Shown piece by piece: positions 33,386 to 42,473 of a DNA stretch of 64,000 bases (position 1 is its first letter; each line of letters opens with the position of its first letter). Origin of the DNA: Geothrix limicola (GTDB taxonomy: Bacteria; Acidobacteriota; Holophagae; Holophagales; Holophagaceae). Below the pieces are notes generated by a model. It was not told the origin of the DNA. It ran no database searches and saw only the letters and a list, made by a program, of their open reading frames with translations. The stretch spans positions 277,090 to 341,089 of the forward strand of contig NZ_BSDE01000004.1 of the NCBI RefSeq assembly GCF_030268085.1. Reading direction: 5' to 3'. The position numbers were made by a program, and so were the translations under genes.

Positions 33386-34254
33386 GCGGAGGGGCCCGAC
33401 TGCGGCCTTCGGAGCGCCTCACGGTACTCGTGCTGGTGGGGCTGATCGGGGCCAGCCTGATCCTGCATCCCGCGGGCTGGGGTCTGCGTGCGGCCTTGTT
33501 CACCGGGTTGCTCCTGATGGTGCTGGGCCTCGGATACCTGCGGGAAGGGCCCGGGATGGCCCTCGTGCGCGACCTGGCGCCGGTGGCCGTGGTGCTGCTC
33601 GTGTTCCTGCTGCTGCAGCCCCTGGTGGGGGCGAATCCCGTGCGCTGGGACGGGGCCCTCGCGGCCTTCGACGCCCGGTGGTTCGGCCAGCTCGGCTCCG
33701 CCTGGCGCGGTGCCTTCGGGCGGCCCGCGGCCTTCACGGATCTCGTCTACCTGGCCTATGCCAGCTTCTACCTGCTGCCCCTGTCCGTGCCCCTGTTGAC
33801 GCGGCTGCGCCTCGGTCCGGAGCGCTTCGAGGCGGTGGCCTTCCGCATCCTCCTCGGCTTCTACCTGTCCTTTCTCGGCTACTTCCTCTGGCCCGCGGAG
33901 GGGCCTCGCGTACCCAACGCCATGGCCGCGGCAGAGCTGGGTGGCGGCGCCGTCTCTCAGGTTCTTCGCGCCTTCCTGCGCGGCGCGGAGGCCACCACGC
34001 TGGACGCCTTCCCCAGCGGCCACACGGCCCTTTCCGTGCTGCCCGCCCTCCTGGCCACCCGGCGCTTTCCGCGGCTGGCGCCGCTGTTCTGGGCCTGGGC
34101 TGCAGCCATCGTCTTCGCCACGGTTTACATCCGCGTCCACTACGTGGCCGACGTGGCGGCGGGCCTGCTGCTGGCGGGCCTCACGCTGATCCTGGCACCC
34201 CCGCTGTCGTGGGCGCTGGGCGATCGGAGGCCGCCGCTCAGCGCTCCAGAATGA
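33382..34254 (+). CDS. PAP2-family membrane phosphatase / inositolphosphotransferase-like
   Basis: The 290-aa membrane protein has six or more hydrophobic segments. The C-terminal PAP2 phosphatase motifs are FPSGHTALS and RVHYVADVAAG, which carry the two catalytic histidines; the first motif is less clear. This arrangement resembles PAP2_3 (Aur1-like) enzymes that act on lipid phosphates or move phospho-head groups at the membrane surface. It overlaps the E2-like gene by four bases and its 3' end overlaps dtd on the other strand by 17 bp. Confidence 0.85.
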   Translation: MSGGARLRPSERLTVLVLVGLIGASLILHPAGWGLRAALFTGLLLMVLGLGYLREGPGMALVRDLAPVAVVLLVFLLLQPLVGANPVRWDGALAAFDARWFGQLGSAWRGAFGRPAAFTDLVYLAYASFYLLPLSVPLLTRLRLGPERFEAVAFRILLGFYLSFLGYFLWPAEGPRVPNAMAAAELGGGAVSQVLRAFLRGAEATTLDAFPSGHTALSVLPALLATRRFPRLAPLFWAWAAAIVFATVYIRVHYVADVAAGLLLAGLTLILAPPLSWALGDRRPPLSAPE

Positions 34255-34672
34255 AGGTGACGGGCCCGTCGTTGAGGAGTTCGACTTCCATGTGCTCCTG
34301 GAAGAAGCCCGACGTCACGCGCGGGTGCTGGGCCTTCAGCTGATCGAGGAAGGTGCAGAACAGCGCGCGGGCGGCCTCGGGGGCCATGGCCGTGTCGAAG
34401 GAAGGGCGGCGGCCCCGCGCGATGCTGCCGGCGAGGGTGAACTGGCTGATGGCGAGGATCTCGCCGCCGACCTCCTGCAGGCCAAGGTTCATCTTGCCGT
34501 CTCCGTCCTCGAAGATGCGCAGCCCCGCGATCTTCGCGGCGGCCCAGGTGCAGGTTTCCGCCGTGTCCTCCCGCTCGAGGCCCGCCAGCACCAGCAGGCC
34601 CGGGCCGATGCTGGCCGTCTGGTCTCCGCTGCGGACGGTGGCGCGCTTCACGCGCTGGATGACGGCTTTCAT
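34238..34672 (-). CDS. dtd: D-aminoacyl-tRNA deacylase
   Basis: The 144-aa protein has both signature motifs of Dtd: SQFTL near residue 76 and a NDGPVT loop near the C-terminus (usually NGPVT), which supplies the Gly-cisPro chiral filter. It frees tRNA from wrongly attached D-amino acids and from glycine on tRNA-Ala. The start MKAVIQRV is the family N-terminus. Its end overlaps the converging PAP2 gene by 17 bp. Confidence 0.95.
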   Translation of the reverse strand: MKAVIQRVKRATVRSGDQTASIGPGLLVLAGLEREDTAETCTWAAAKIAGLRIFEDGDGKMNLGLQEVGGEILAISQFTLAGSIARGRRPSFDTAMAPEAARALFCTFLDQLKAQHPRVTSGFFQEHMEVELLNDGPVTFILER

Positions 34673-34870
34673 GGGGGAACCCTCCGGCTTTGACTTTGCC
34701 ATGGCGGGACGTCAGGCGAGATCCGGGTCCGCAGAGAAGGTCCCCACCGCCGACCCGGCCAAACCCGCCGTCCAACCCCCCGGGCGGGCCCATCCGAGGG
34801 ACTTTCTCAACCGTCGGGCCGCTGGGGCGTAACCTGTTTTTCCAATCCCCCCTCAACAGGAGTCCTGCTC

Positions 34871-37606
34871 ATGGCCCCCCATACCCTTTTGCCAAGTCTG
34901 TTGCGCTCGGCGCTGACACTGGCCCTCGTGCTGCCGCTCGGCGCCGAAGGCGCCAAATCGCCAGATGCTAAGGCCCCAGCGGCCACCGCCGCCAGGAAGT
35001 CCCAGCTTCCCCCGCTCATCGATCGGGACAAGTTCTTCGGCAACCCCGAGATCGCGGGGGCGCAGCTGTCACCGGACGGCACGTGGATCGCGTTCCTCAA
35101 GCCCTACAAGGACACGCGCAACGTCTGGGTGAAGAAGGTGGGCGAGCCCTACAGCAAGGGGCGGCTCATCACGGCGGATCCCAAGCGTCCCATCCCGGGC
35201 TTCTTCTGGAGCCGCGATGGCAAGCAGATCCTCTTCGTGCAGGACAAGGACGGCGACGAGAACTACAACGTCTACGCCGTGGATCCGGCGGCTCCGCCCG
35301 CCGCCGGAAAGGAAGTGCCCGAGGCCCGCAACCTCACGGCCGCCAAGGGCGCCCGCGCCCAGATCCTGTCGGTGCCCAAGGGTGATCCGGACACGATCTA
35401 CGTGGGGCTCAACGATCGGGACGCCGCTTGGCACGACGTCTACAAGGTGAAGATCTCGACCGGCGAGCGCACCCTCGTGCGCAAGAACACCGAGCGCATC
35501 GCGGGCTGGGTGTTCGACAAGCAGGCCAACCTGCGCCTCGCCGTGCGCACCACGGAGAAGGGCGACACCGAGATCCTGCGCGTGGATCCCGAAGGCTTCA
35601 CCAAGGTCTACGAGTGCGGCGTGTTCGAATCCGCGGGTCCCGTGGCCTTCCACAAGGATGGCAAGCGCGTCTACCTGGAGACCAACAAGGGCAACCGGGA
35701 CCTGGCTGAACTGGTGCTCTTCGATCCCGCCACGGGCAAGGAGGAGAAGCTGGAATCCGATCCCAAGGGCCGCGTCGATTTCGGCCACGCCATGTTCTCG
35801 GACCTCACTGATGAGCTGATCGCCACGACCTACGAGGACGATCACACCCGCATTTACTGGAAGAACAAGGACTGGGAAGCCGACTACAAGCTGCTCCAGA
35901 AGAAACTGCCAGGCCGCGAGATCGGGTTCGGGTCCATGACGAAGGACGAGCAGCTGCTCATGGTCGCTACGTACAGCGACCGCGATCCCGGCTCGCGCTA
36001 CCTCTTCGATCGCCGCACCAAGAAGCTGAGCCTCGAGTATGTGTCGCGCGAGGACCTGCCCCGCGAGCACATGGTCGCCATGCAGCCCATCCGCTACAAA
36101 TCCAGCGATGGTCTCGAAATCCCGGCCTACCTGAGCCTGCCCAAGGGCGTGCCCGCGAAGAACCTGCCCCTGATCGTCTTCCCCCACGGCGGCCCCTGGG
36201 CCCGGGACAGCTGGGGCTTCAACAACTACGCCCAGTTCCTCGCCAACCGCGGCTACGCCGTGCTGGCGCCAAATTTCCGCGGGTCGACCGGCTACGGCAA
36301 GAAGTTCCTCAATGCGGGCAACAAGCAGTGGGGCGACCTCATGCAGGATGACCTCACCTGGGGTGTGAAGTACCTGGTGGGCAAGGGCATCGCCGATCCC
36401 AAGCGGGTCGGCATCATGGGCGGCTCCTACGGCGGCTACGCCACCCTCGCCGGTGTGGCCTTCACGCCGGACACCTACGCCGCGGCCGTCGCCATCGTCG
36501 GCCCCTCCAACCTGCTCACGCTGCTGGAATCCATCCCGTCCTACTGGGAAAGCTTCCGCATCGTCTTCCATGAGCGCATGGGCAACCCCAACACGCCGGA
36601 GGGCAAGAAGCAGCTGGAGCGCCAGTCTCCGTTGAACAGCGCGGACAAGATCAAGACGCCGCTCATGGTGGTGCAGGGCGCCAATGATCCCCGCGTGAAG
36701 AAGGCCGAAAGCGAGCAGATCGTCGTCGCCCTGCGGGACCGCCACTTCCCGGTGGAGTACCTCTGCGCGCCCGATGAAGGCCACGGCTTCCAGCGCCCGG
36801 TGAACAACATGGCGATGATGGCCGCCGCCGAGAAGTTCTTCGCCAAGTACCTGAAGGCCCGCTATCAGGAGGGCGGCAAGCCGGACGTCATGCAGCGCCT
36901 GCCGCAGATCACGGTCGATCCGAATTCCGTCGTGCTGGCCAAGAAGGCCGATGCGGCCTCCGTGGGCCTGCCCAAGCCCGTGGCCGCGCTCACCGCGGGC
37001 ACCTACACCTATGCGGGCACCCTGGCCCTCGGGCCCCAGAGCATGAACCTCAGCATGGTCCGCACGGTGAAGGAAGAAGGCGGCAGCTGGGTGGTGACCG
37101 ATGCGATGAAGCTGCCCATGGGTGAGGCCGTGGATACCACGACCCTCGCCAAGGGGAGCCTGGTGCCCCAGAAGCGCTCGGTGAAGCAGGGCCCCGTCAC
37201 CATCGACATGGCCTTCGAAGGCAATGCGGCCAAGGGAACCATGGCCATGAACGGCGCGCCCAAGCCCTTCGACATCGACCTCGGTGGCCAGGCCTTCGCC
37301 GATGGCGCCGCCTCGCAGGAATCCATCGCCTGCCTGCCCCTGGCCGAAGGCTATGTCGTCACCTTCCGCAACGTAGACCTGCAGAAGCAGAAGGTCGAGC
37401 TGAAGCAGGCCAAGGTGCTGGGCCAGGAAGACGTGAAGGTGCCCGCGGGCAGCTTCAAGGCCTGGAAGGTCGAAATCACCTCCGCCGCCGGCGACCCCGG
37501 CAGCCTCCTGCAGTGGGTGGACACCGCCACCCGCAAAGTGGTGAAAACCGTCGCGACCCTGCCCCAGATGGGCGGCGCCGTGATGACGGTAGAATTGCAG
37601 AACTAA
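34871..37606 (+). CDS. Exported S9-family prolyl-oligopeptidase-like peptidase with extra C-terminal domain
   Basis: The 911-aa protein has a signal peptide, a seven-bladed propeller region (about residues 55-400) and an alpha/beta hydrolase domain. The catalytic triad is S519 (GGSYGGY), D606 (GANDPR) and H638 (DEGHGF). Enzymes of this group cut peptides or remove acyl-amino acids from short peptides in the periplasm. About 230 residues after the catalytic domain are extra and resemble a DUF3108-type beta domain (VKVPAGSFKAWKVEITS ... LLQWVDTATRKVVK). AGGAG lies upstream of the ATG, and a strong terminator follows at 37624. Confidence 0.9.
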   Translation: MAPHTLLPSLLRSALTLALVLPLGAEGAKSPDAKAPAATAARKSQLPPLIDRDKFFGNPEIAGAQLSPDGTWIAFLKPYKDTRNVWVKKVGEPYSKGRLITADPKRPIPGFFWSRDGKQILFVQDKDGDENYNVYAVDPAAPPAAGKEVPEARNLTAAKGARAQILSVPKGDPDTIYVGLNDRDAAWHDVYKVKISTGERTLVRKNTERIAGWVFDKQANLRLAVRTTEKGDTEILRVDPEGFTKVYECGVFESAGPVAFHKDGKRVYLETNKGNRDLAELVLFDPATGKEEKLESDPKGRVDFGHAMFSDLTDELIATTYEDDHTRIYWKNKDWEADYKLLQKKLPGREIGFGSMTKDEQLLMVATYSDRDPGSRYLFDRRTKKLSLEYVSREDLPREHMVAMQPIRYKSSDGLEIPAYLSLPKGVPAKNLPLIVFPHGGPWARDSWGFNNYAQFLANRGYAVLAPNFRGSTGYGKKFLNAGNKQWGDLMQDDLTWGVKYLVGKGIADPKRVGIMGGSYGGYATLAGVAFTPDTYAAAVAIVGPSNLLTLLESIPSYWESFRIVFHERMGNPNTPEGKKQLERQSPLNSADKIKTPLMVVQGANDPRVKKAESEQIVVALRDRHFPVEYLCAPDEGHGFQRPVNNMAMMAAAEKFFAKYLKARYQEGGKPDVMQRLPQITVDPNSVVLAKKADAASVGLPKPVAALTAGTYTYAGTLALGPQSMNLSMVRTVKEEGGSWVVTDAMKLPMGEAVDTTTLAKGSLVPQKRSVKQGPVTIDMAFEGNAAKGTMAMNGAPKPFDIDLGGQAFADGAASQESIACLPLAEGYVVTFRNVDLQKQKVELKQAKVLGQEDVKVPAGSFKAWKVEITSAAGDPGSLLQWVDTATRKVVKTVATLPQMGGAVMTVELQN

Positions 37607-37623
37607 CCGTTCCGTGACCCCAG

Positions 37624-37648
37624 ACGGCCGGGCTTGCCCGGCCGTTTT
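37624..37648 (+). terminator. Intrinsic terminator after the S9 peptidase
   Basis: ACGGCCGGG, loop CTTG, CCCGGCCGT is followed by TTTT, 18 bp past the stop codon of the peptidase. Confidence 0.9.
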
Positions 37649-37720
37649 GCTTGCCTTGAATCCCGCGGCCATGGCGCCTACTTTTAGGCCCCGGTGCCCC
37701 AACGCCGAAAAGAAAGCCTC

Positions 37721-40420
37721 ATGACCGACCCCCACCTTCCGGACATCCGAACGGTCTTCGACGCGAGCCACCACTTCATGGGGCTGCTCTCGCCGGAGGG
37801 GAGACTTCTGGACGCCAACCGGACGGCCCTGGAGGCCGGGGGAACGACGCTGGAGGAGGTGAGGGGGAAGTTCTTCTGGGAAACACCCTGGTGGACGCAC
37901 GATCCGCAACAGCAGGAGCGGCTCAAGGCGGGCATCCGGCTCGCGGCCCAGGGCGAATCCTTCCGCATGGAGACCACGCACGCGGCCGCAGATGGGAGCG
38001 TCCTCGTCGTCGACTTCAGCCTCCGCCCCCTGCGGGACGCGGAAGGGCGCGTGACGGGCCTGATTCCCGAAGGGCGGGACATCACGGACCTGGCCGCCGA
38101 GCGGGAGCAGCTGCGGCTTTCCGAGGCCCGGATCCGTTCCCTCGTGGAGCATGCGCTGGAAGCCATCGTGATGCTGGATGGGAGCACCGGCCACTTCACG
38201 GAAGTGAACGCCCAGGCCGTGGCCCTCTTCAAGATCGACCGCCAGCGCCTGCTGGGCATGACGCCCGCGGAGCTCAGCCCGGCCTTCCAGCCCGATGGCC
38301 GGCCCAGCCCGGCCGCTTCGGCGGCCTTCGTCCGACAGGCGCTGAATGAAGGCATGGCCATCTTCGACTGGACCCACCTGTCCGGCGACGGGCAGCTCAT
38401 CCCCTGCGAGGTCCGGCTCCTGAAGCTGACCTCCTCCTCGGGCGATCTGCTGCGGGGCAGCATCGTGGATCTGCGCCCGCGGATGGCCAAGGATTCCGAT
38501 GTCCGCGAAAGCGAGCGCAAGTTCCGGCTACTCTTCGAGCGGAGTGTGGAAGGCTTGCTGCTGCTGGATGGAGACCGCTTCACGGACTGCAACCAGGCCG
38601 TCCTCGACATGATGCGGTGCACGGAACCCGAATTCCTCCGCATGCATCCCTGGGAGTTGTCGCCGCCCGTTCAGCCGGACGGCCGGGCCAGCGACGAGAA
38701 GGCCCTGGAGATGATCGCCACGGCCCACGCCAAGGGCGTCCACCGCTTCGAGTGGATGCACCGGCGCATCGACGGCGAGGATTTCCCCGTGGAGGTGACG
38801 CTTCTCCCGATTCCCCTGGGCGGGAAGGAGATCCTCTTCACCTCCTGGCGTGACATCACCGAGGCCAAGGCCGCCGAGCGGGCCCTGAAGGCCAGCGAGG
38901 AGCGGTTCCGCGTCATGGTGCGCAATGCCCGCGACATCTTCGTCCTGGCCAACGAAAAGGGGGAGCAGACCTTCATCAGTCCGGTGGCCGAGCAGCTGAC
39001 GGGCTACAAGGTGGAGGAGCTGCTGGGCGGCGTTGAGCGGCTGGTGCATCCCGAGGACTGGCCCGCGGTGCAGGCGGCCTGGGAGCAGGTGCTGAACCAT
39101 CCCGAAACGCCGGTGCGGGTGGAATACCGTCACATCCATCGGACCCACGGCTACGTGTGGTTCGAGGCCGTGGCGCAGAACTGCCTGCAGGATGCGGCGA
39201 TCCAGGCCGTGGCCATCAGCGTGCGGGACATCACCGCGCGCAAGCGGGACGAGCAGGAACGCCTGGGGCTCGAACGCCAGATGCTGCACACCCAGAAACT
39301 GGAAAGCCTGGGCGTGCTGGCGGGGGGCATCGCCCACGACTTCAACAACCTGCTTACCGCCATTCTCACCAACCTGAACCTGGCCCGGGAGCTGGTGGGG
39401 GCGGAGCACCCGGTCCAGAAGCAGCTCCGGGCCACCGAAAACGCCACCCTGAAGGCCGCCGAACTCACCCGCCAGATGCTCGCCTATTCCGGGAAGGGGC
39501 GCTTCGTCGTGAGGGTCCACGATCTCAACCTGGTGGTGCGCGAGATGACTCACCTGCTGCAGGTCTCCATCGCCAAGAAGGTGAAGCTGGCGTTCTCCCT
39601 GGAGGAGGGCCTGCCCCCCGTGGAAGCGGACGACGCCCAGCTGCAGCAGATCATCCTCAACCTGGTCACCAATGCCAACGACGCCATCGGCGATCACGAG
39701 GGCACCATCCACATCGCCACGCGATCTCGCTACCTGGACGAAACCTACCTGGCCACCGTGCTGCAGGGCCAGGGGCTGGAGCCGGGCCTGTACAGCGTCC
39801 TCGAGGTGAGCGACACGGGCGTCGGCATGACGCCCGACATCCAGGCCCGCATCTTCGATCCCTTCTTCACCACCAAGACCGCAGGGCATGGCCTCGGCTT
39901 GTCGGCCATCCAGGGCATCCTGAAGGGGCACCGGGCGGGGTTGAGGGTCTACTCCGAGCCCGGTCGGGGCACGGCCTTCCACCTCTACTTCCCTTCCTCT
40001 GGCGCGGCGCTGCCCCCGCCCCAGGTGCAGACGTCGGACCTGGATCAGACCTTCCAGGGCCTGGTGCTCCTGGTGGATGACGAGCCCTCCATCCGGGATT
40101 CGGCCTCCCAGGCCCTGGAAATGCTCGGATTCGAAGTGGAGACCGCCGAGGACGGCGCCGAGGCGGTGGAGCGGTTTTCGATCCGGCCCGAGGCCTACCG
40201 GGCGGCCCTGGTGGATCTGACCATGCCGCGGATGGACGGCCGCGAATGCTTCCAGGCCCTGCGGCGAATGCGGCCCGACTTGCCGGTGATCCTGTGCAGC
40301 GGCTTCAGCGAACAGGAATCCGTGAAGGCCTTCCTCGGCGAAGGGCTGGCGGGCTTCATCCAGAAGCCCTACAGCCTTTCCAAGCTGCGCCAGGCCTTCC
40401 GGGAGGCCCTGATGAGCTAG
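37721..40420 (+). CDS. Multi-PAS hybrid histidine kinase with C-terminal receiver
   Basis: The 899-aa soluble kinase has four PAS domains (about residues 1-130, 135-255, 265-390 and 395-520). A dimerisation helix with phospho-acceptor H539 (GGIAHDFNNLL) follows, then an ATPase domain with N box NLVTNANDAIG, VSDTGVGM and HGLGLSAIQGI. The C-terminal receiver has its phospho-acceptor at D832 (VDLTMPRMDG). No membrane segments are seen, so it senses a cytoplasmic cue. The absence of a DNA-binding output suggests phosphorelay to another protein. ATG 37721 is chosen because the family-like PAS start follows it. It sits 54 bp upstream of a second similar kinase, probably co-transcribed. Confidence 0.92.
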   Translation: MTDPHLPDIRTVFDASHHFMGLLSPEGRLLDANRTALEAGGTTLEEVRGKFFWETPWWTHDPQQQERLKAGIRLAAQGESFRMETTHAAADGSVLVVDFSLRPLRDAEGRVTGLIPEGRDITDLAAEREQLRLSEARIRSLVEHALEAIVMLDGSTGHFTEVNAQAVALFKIDRQRLLGMTPAELSPAFQPDGRPSPAASAAFVRQALNEGMAIFDWTHLSGDGQLIPCEVRLLKLTSSSGDLLRGSIVDLRPRMAKDSDVRESERKFRLLFERSVEGLLLLDGDRFTDCNQAVLDMMRCTEPEFLRMHPWELSPPVQPDGRASDEKALEMIATAHAKGVHRFEWMHRRIDGEDFPVEVTLLPIPLGGKEILFTSWRDITEAKAAERALKASEERFRVMVRNARDIFVLANEKGEQTFISPVAEQLTGYKVEELLGGVERLVHPEDWPAVQAAWEQVLNHPETPVRVEYRHIHRTHGYVWFEAVAQNCLQDAAIQAVAISVRDITARKRDEQERLGLERQMLHTQKLESLGVLAGGIAHDFNNLLTAILTNLNLARELVGAEHPVQKQLRATENATLKAAELTRQMLAYSGKGRFVVRVHDLNLVVREMTHLLQVSIAKKVKLAFSLEEGLPPVEADDAQLQQIILNLVTNANDAIGDHEGTIHIATRSRYLDETYLATVLQGQGLEPGLYSVLEVSDTGVGMTPDIQARIFDPFFTTKTAGHGLGLSAIQGILKGHRAGLRVYSEPGRGTAFHLYFPSSGAALPPPQVQTSDLDQTFQGLVLLVDDEPSIRDSASQALEMLGFEVETAEDGAEAVERFSIRPEAYRAALVDLTMPRMDGRECFQALRRMRPDLPVILCSGFSEQESVKAFLGEGLAGFIQKPYSLSKLRQAFREALMS

Positions 40421-40474
40421 TCGCCGCAGGGTCGGGTGCCCGTTCACCGAACCGCATCATCCAGGAGGTGGCCG

Positions 40475-42469
40475 ATGGGGGATGAGACGCGAGTCGAAGG
40501 CGATGGGGCCGAGGAGATCCGGCGCCTGAAATGGCGGATCACCACCCTGGAGGCGGTCGAGACCGAATGCACCCGTGCCCTGGCGGCCCTGGAAGCCAGC
40601 GAAGCCCGCTACCGAAAGCTGCTGGACGAGGCCGGCTTCCCCATCACCATCAGCACCACCGCGGACGGCACCATCCTGTTCGCCAATCCCCTGGCCTGCC
40701 GGATGTTCGGCCTGGAAGGCCCCCGGCCCGAAGGGCGCCGGATGACCGAGTTCTACCCGGATCCGGCGGAACGGGGCCGCCTGGTGGAACGCCTGCGCGC
40801 CGAAGGCATCGTCCGTGGCCAGGAAGTGATGATGCGGGACGGGCGGGACCAGTTGCGGCTGGTGATTCTCACGGGCTCCCTAATCACCTATGAGGGGCAG
40901 GAGGCGGTGCTCGCCACCTCGGATGACATCACGGAGCGGCGGCATGCGGAGGCGCTGTTCCGCTCGGTCGTCGAGACCAGCCCGGACGGTATCGGCATCG
41001 CGGATCTGGAGGGCATCATCACCTACGTGAGCCCGCGGCTGGTGCGGCTCTTCGGGTGCCTGCAGCCGGAGGACATGCTGGGCCGGAACTTCCGGACCTA
41101 CATGGCGCCTGAAGAGCACGCGCGCATCGAAGCGCGGCTGATGGGCATCCTGAAGGGACAATATGAAGGGCCCACCGAGTTGACGGCGTTGCGAGGCGGC
41201 GGCACCTTCCCCACGGAAATCAGCGGGGAAGTACTGCGCGATCCCGGCGGCGCGCCGCGGGCATTCTTCTTCATCATCCGTGACATCAGCAGCCGCAAGC
41301 GCATGGAGCGCGCCATCCGCTGGGGCGAGAAGCTGGAAAGCCTCGGCCTCATGGCCGCGGGCATCGCCCACGAGTTGAACAACGCCTTCCAGGTCACCCA
41401 GGGCCATCTGGAGCTGGCTCTGGAGCGCAGCGAGGGGGATGCGCCGATGCTGGGCCTGCTGTCGGGCATCGAAACGGGCGTGGACCGGGCCACGGGGCTG
41501 GCGCGGGAGATGCTCGCCTACTCGGGGCAGACCCTCCGGGTGGATGCGCCTCTGCAGGTGGTTCATGTGATGGAGGAACTCCTGGCCCTTCGCCGGGAAG
41601 GGCTGCGACAGGGCCTGAACCTGGCGTTTTCGGCCACGGGGGAGCTGCCCGCCCTCCATGCGGACGAGGGGCAGGTGATGAAGGCGCTGTCCGCCCTGAT
41701 CCTGAATGCCGTGGAAGGCATGGGGGAACGCGCGGGGACCATCACGATCACCGCAGAGCCCGTGGATCTGGAAGCGGCCGACCTCGCCCGGGGGTTCTGG
41801 CCCGTGCCGGGACGCGTAGGGCGCTTCGTCCGCCTGGAGATCGCGGATGGGGGAGAAGGGATTCCCAACGATCTATTGGAGCGCATCTGCGATCCCTTCT
41901 TCACGACGAAGGGGCCCGGGCGCGGCCTCGGTCTTTCCGTGGCGCTCGGCATCTTCCGGGCCCACTCGGCCTGCCTGGAGATCCAGAGCCAGCCAGGGCA
42001 GGGAACCACCGTCAGGGTCTACTTCCCCGCGTCCACCCAGGTCCCGAGGCCGGCGCTCCCCACGGAGGCGGCGCCCAGGCGGGCCTCGGGCGTGCTCGTG
42101 GCCGAGGATGACGCCATCATCCGGGATCTCGTGCTGCGCGTGCTGCCCAAGTGGGGATTCGAACCCATCTTCGCCGCGAAGAACGGCGCCGAGGCCCTGG
42201 AGCTGTTCCGCACCCATGCGGCGGAGATCGGCCTCCTCCTGACGGATGCCACCATGCCGGGCATGAGCGGGCCCGAGGCATTCGAGGCCATGCGCAGGAT
42301 CCAGCCCGCCCTGCGTGCCGTGCTGATGACGGGCTATTCCGAATCCTTCGGACAGGGCACGGCGGCCACCTTCGGCTTTACCGGCTTCGTCCAGAAGCCG
42401 TTCTCCTTCGCCCAGTTGAAGGCGGCCCTGCTGGAAGCCACGTCGGAAGCCCCTCCGCCTCGATCCTGA
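40475..42469 (+). CDS. PAS hybrid histidine kinase with C-terminal receiver
   Basis: The 664-aa kinase has a short coiled N-terminus and two PAS domains (about residues 45-165 and 165-285). The histidine box AAGIAHELNNAFQ carries H299. The ATPase domain has IADGGEGIP and GRGLGLSVALGIF, and the receiver has D591 (LTDATMPGM). The layout repeats that of the preceding kinase with fewer PAS domains. AGGAGGTG precedes ATG 40475. Neither kinase has a neighbouring response regulator with a DNA-binding domain, so the pair may signal into a shared phosphotransfer protein encoded elsewhere. Confidence 0.92.
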   Translation: MGDETRVEGDGAEEIRRLKWRITTLEAVETECTRALAALEASEARYRKLLDEAGFPITISTTADGTILFANPLACRMFGLEGPRPEGRRMTEFYPDPAERGRLVERLRAEGIVRGQEVMMRDGRDQLRLVILTGSLITYEGQEAVLATSDDITERRHAEALFRSVVETSPDGIGIADLEGIITYVSPRLVRLFGCLQPEDMLGRNFRTYMAPEEHARIEARLMGILKGQYEGPTELTALRGGGTFPTEISGEVLRDPGGAPRAFFFIIRDISSRKRMERAIRWGEKLESLGLMAAGIAHELNNAFQVTQGHLELALERSEGDAPMLGLLSGIETGVDRATGLAREMLAYSGQTLRVDAPLQVVHVMEELLALRREGLRQGLNLAFSATGELPALHADEGQVMKALSALILNAVEGMGERAGTITITAEPVDLEAADLARGFWPVPGRVGRFVRLEIADGGEGIPNDLLERICDPFFTTKGPGRGLGLSVALGIFRAHSACLEIQSQPGQGTTVRVYFPASTQVPRPALPTEAAPRRASGVLVAEDDAIIRDLVLRVLPKWGFEPIFAAKNGAEALELFRTHAAEIGLLLTDATMPGMSGPEAFEAMRRIQPALRAVLMTGYSESFGQGTAATFGFTGFVQKPFSFAQLKAALLEATSEAPPPRS

Positions 42470-42473
42470 GGGT

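Noticed and set aside
35069..38377. 1102-codon minus-strand frame opposite the S9 peptidase and the kinase
   Set aside because: The product is His/Gly/Val-rich repeat-like antisense translation with no domain, and it spans a terminator.
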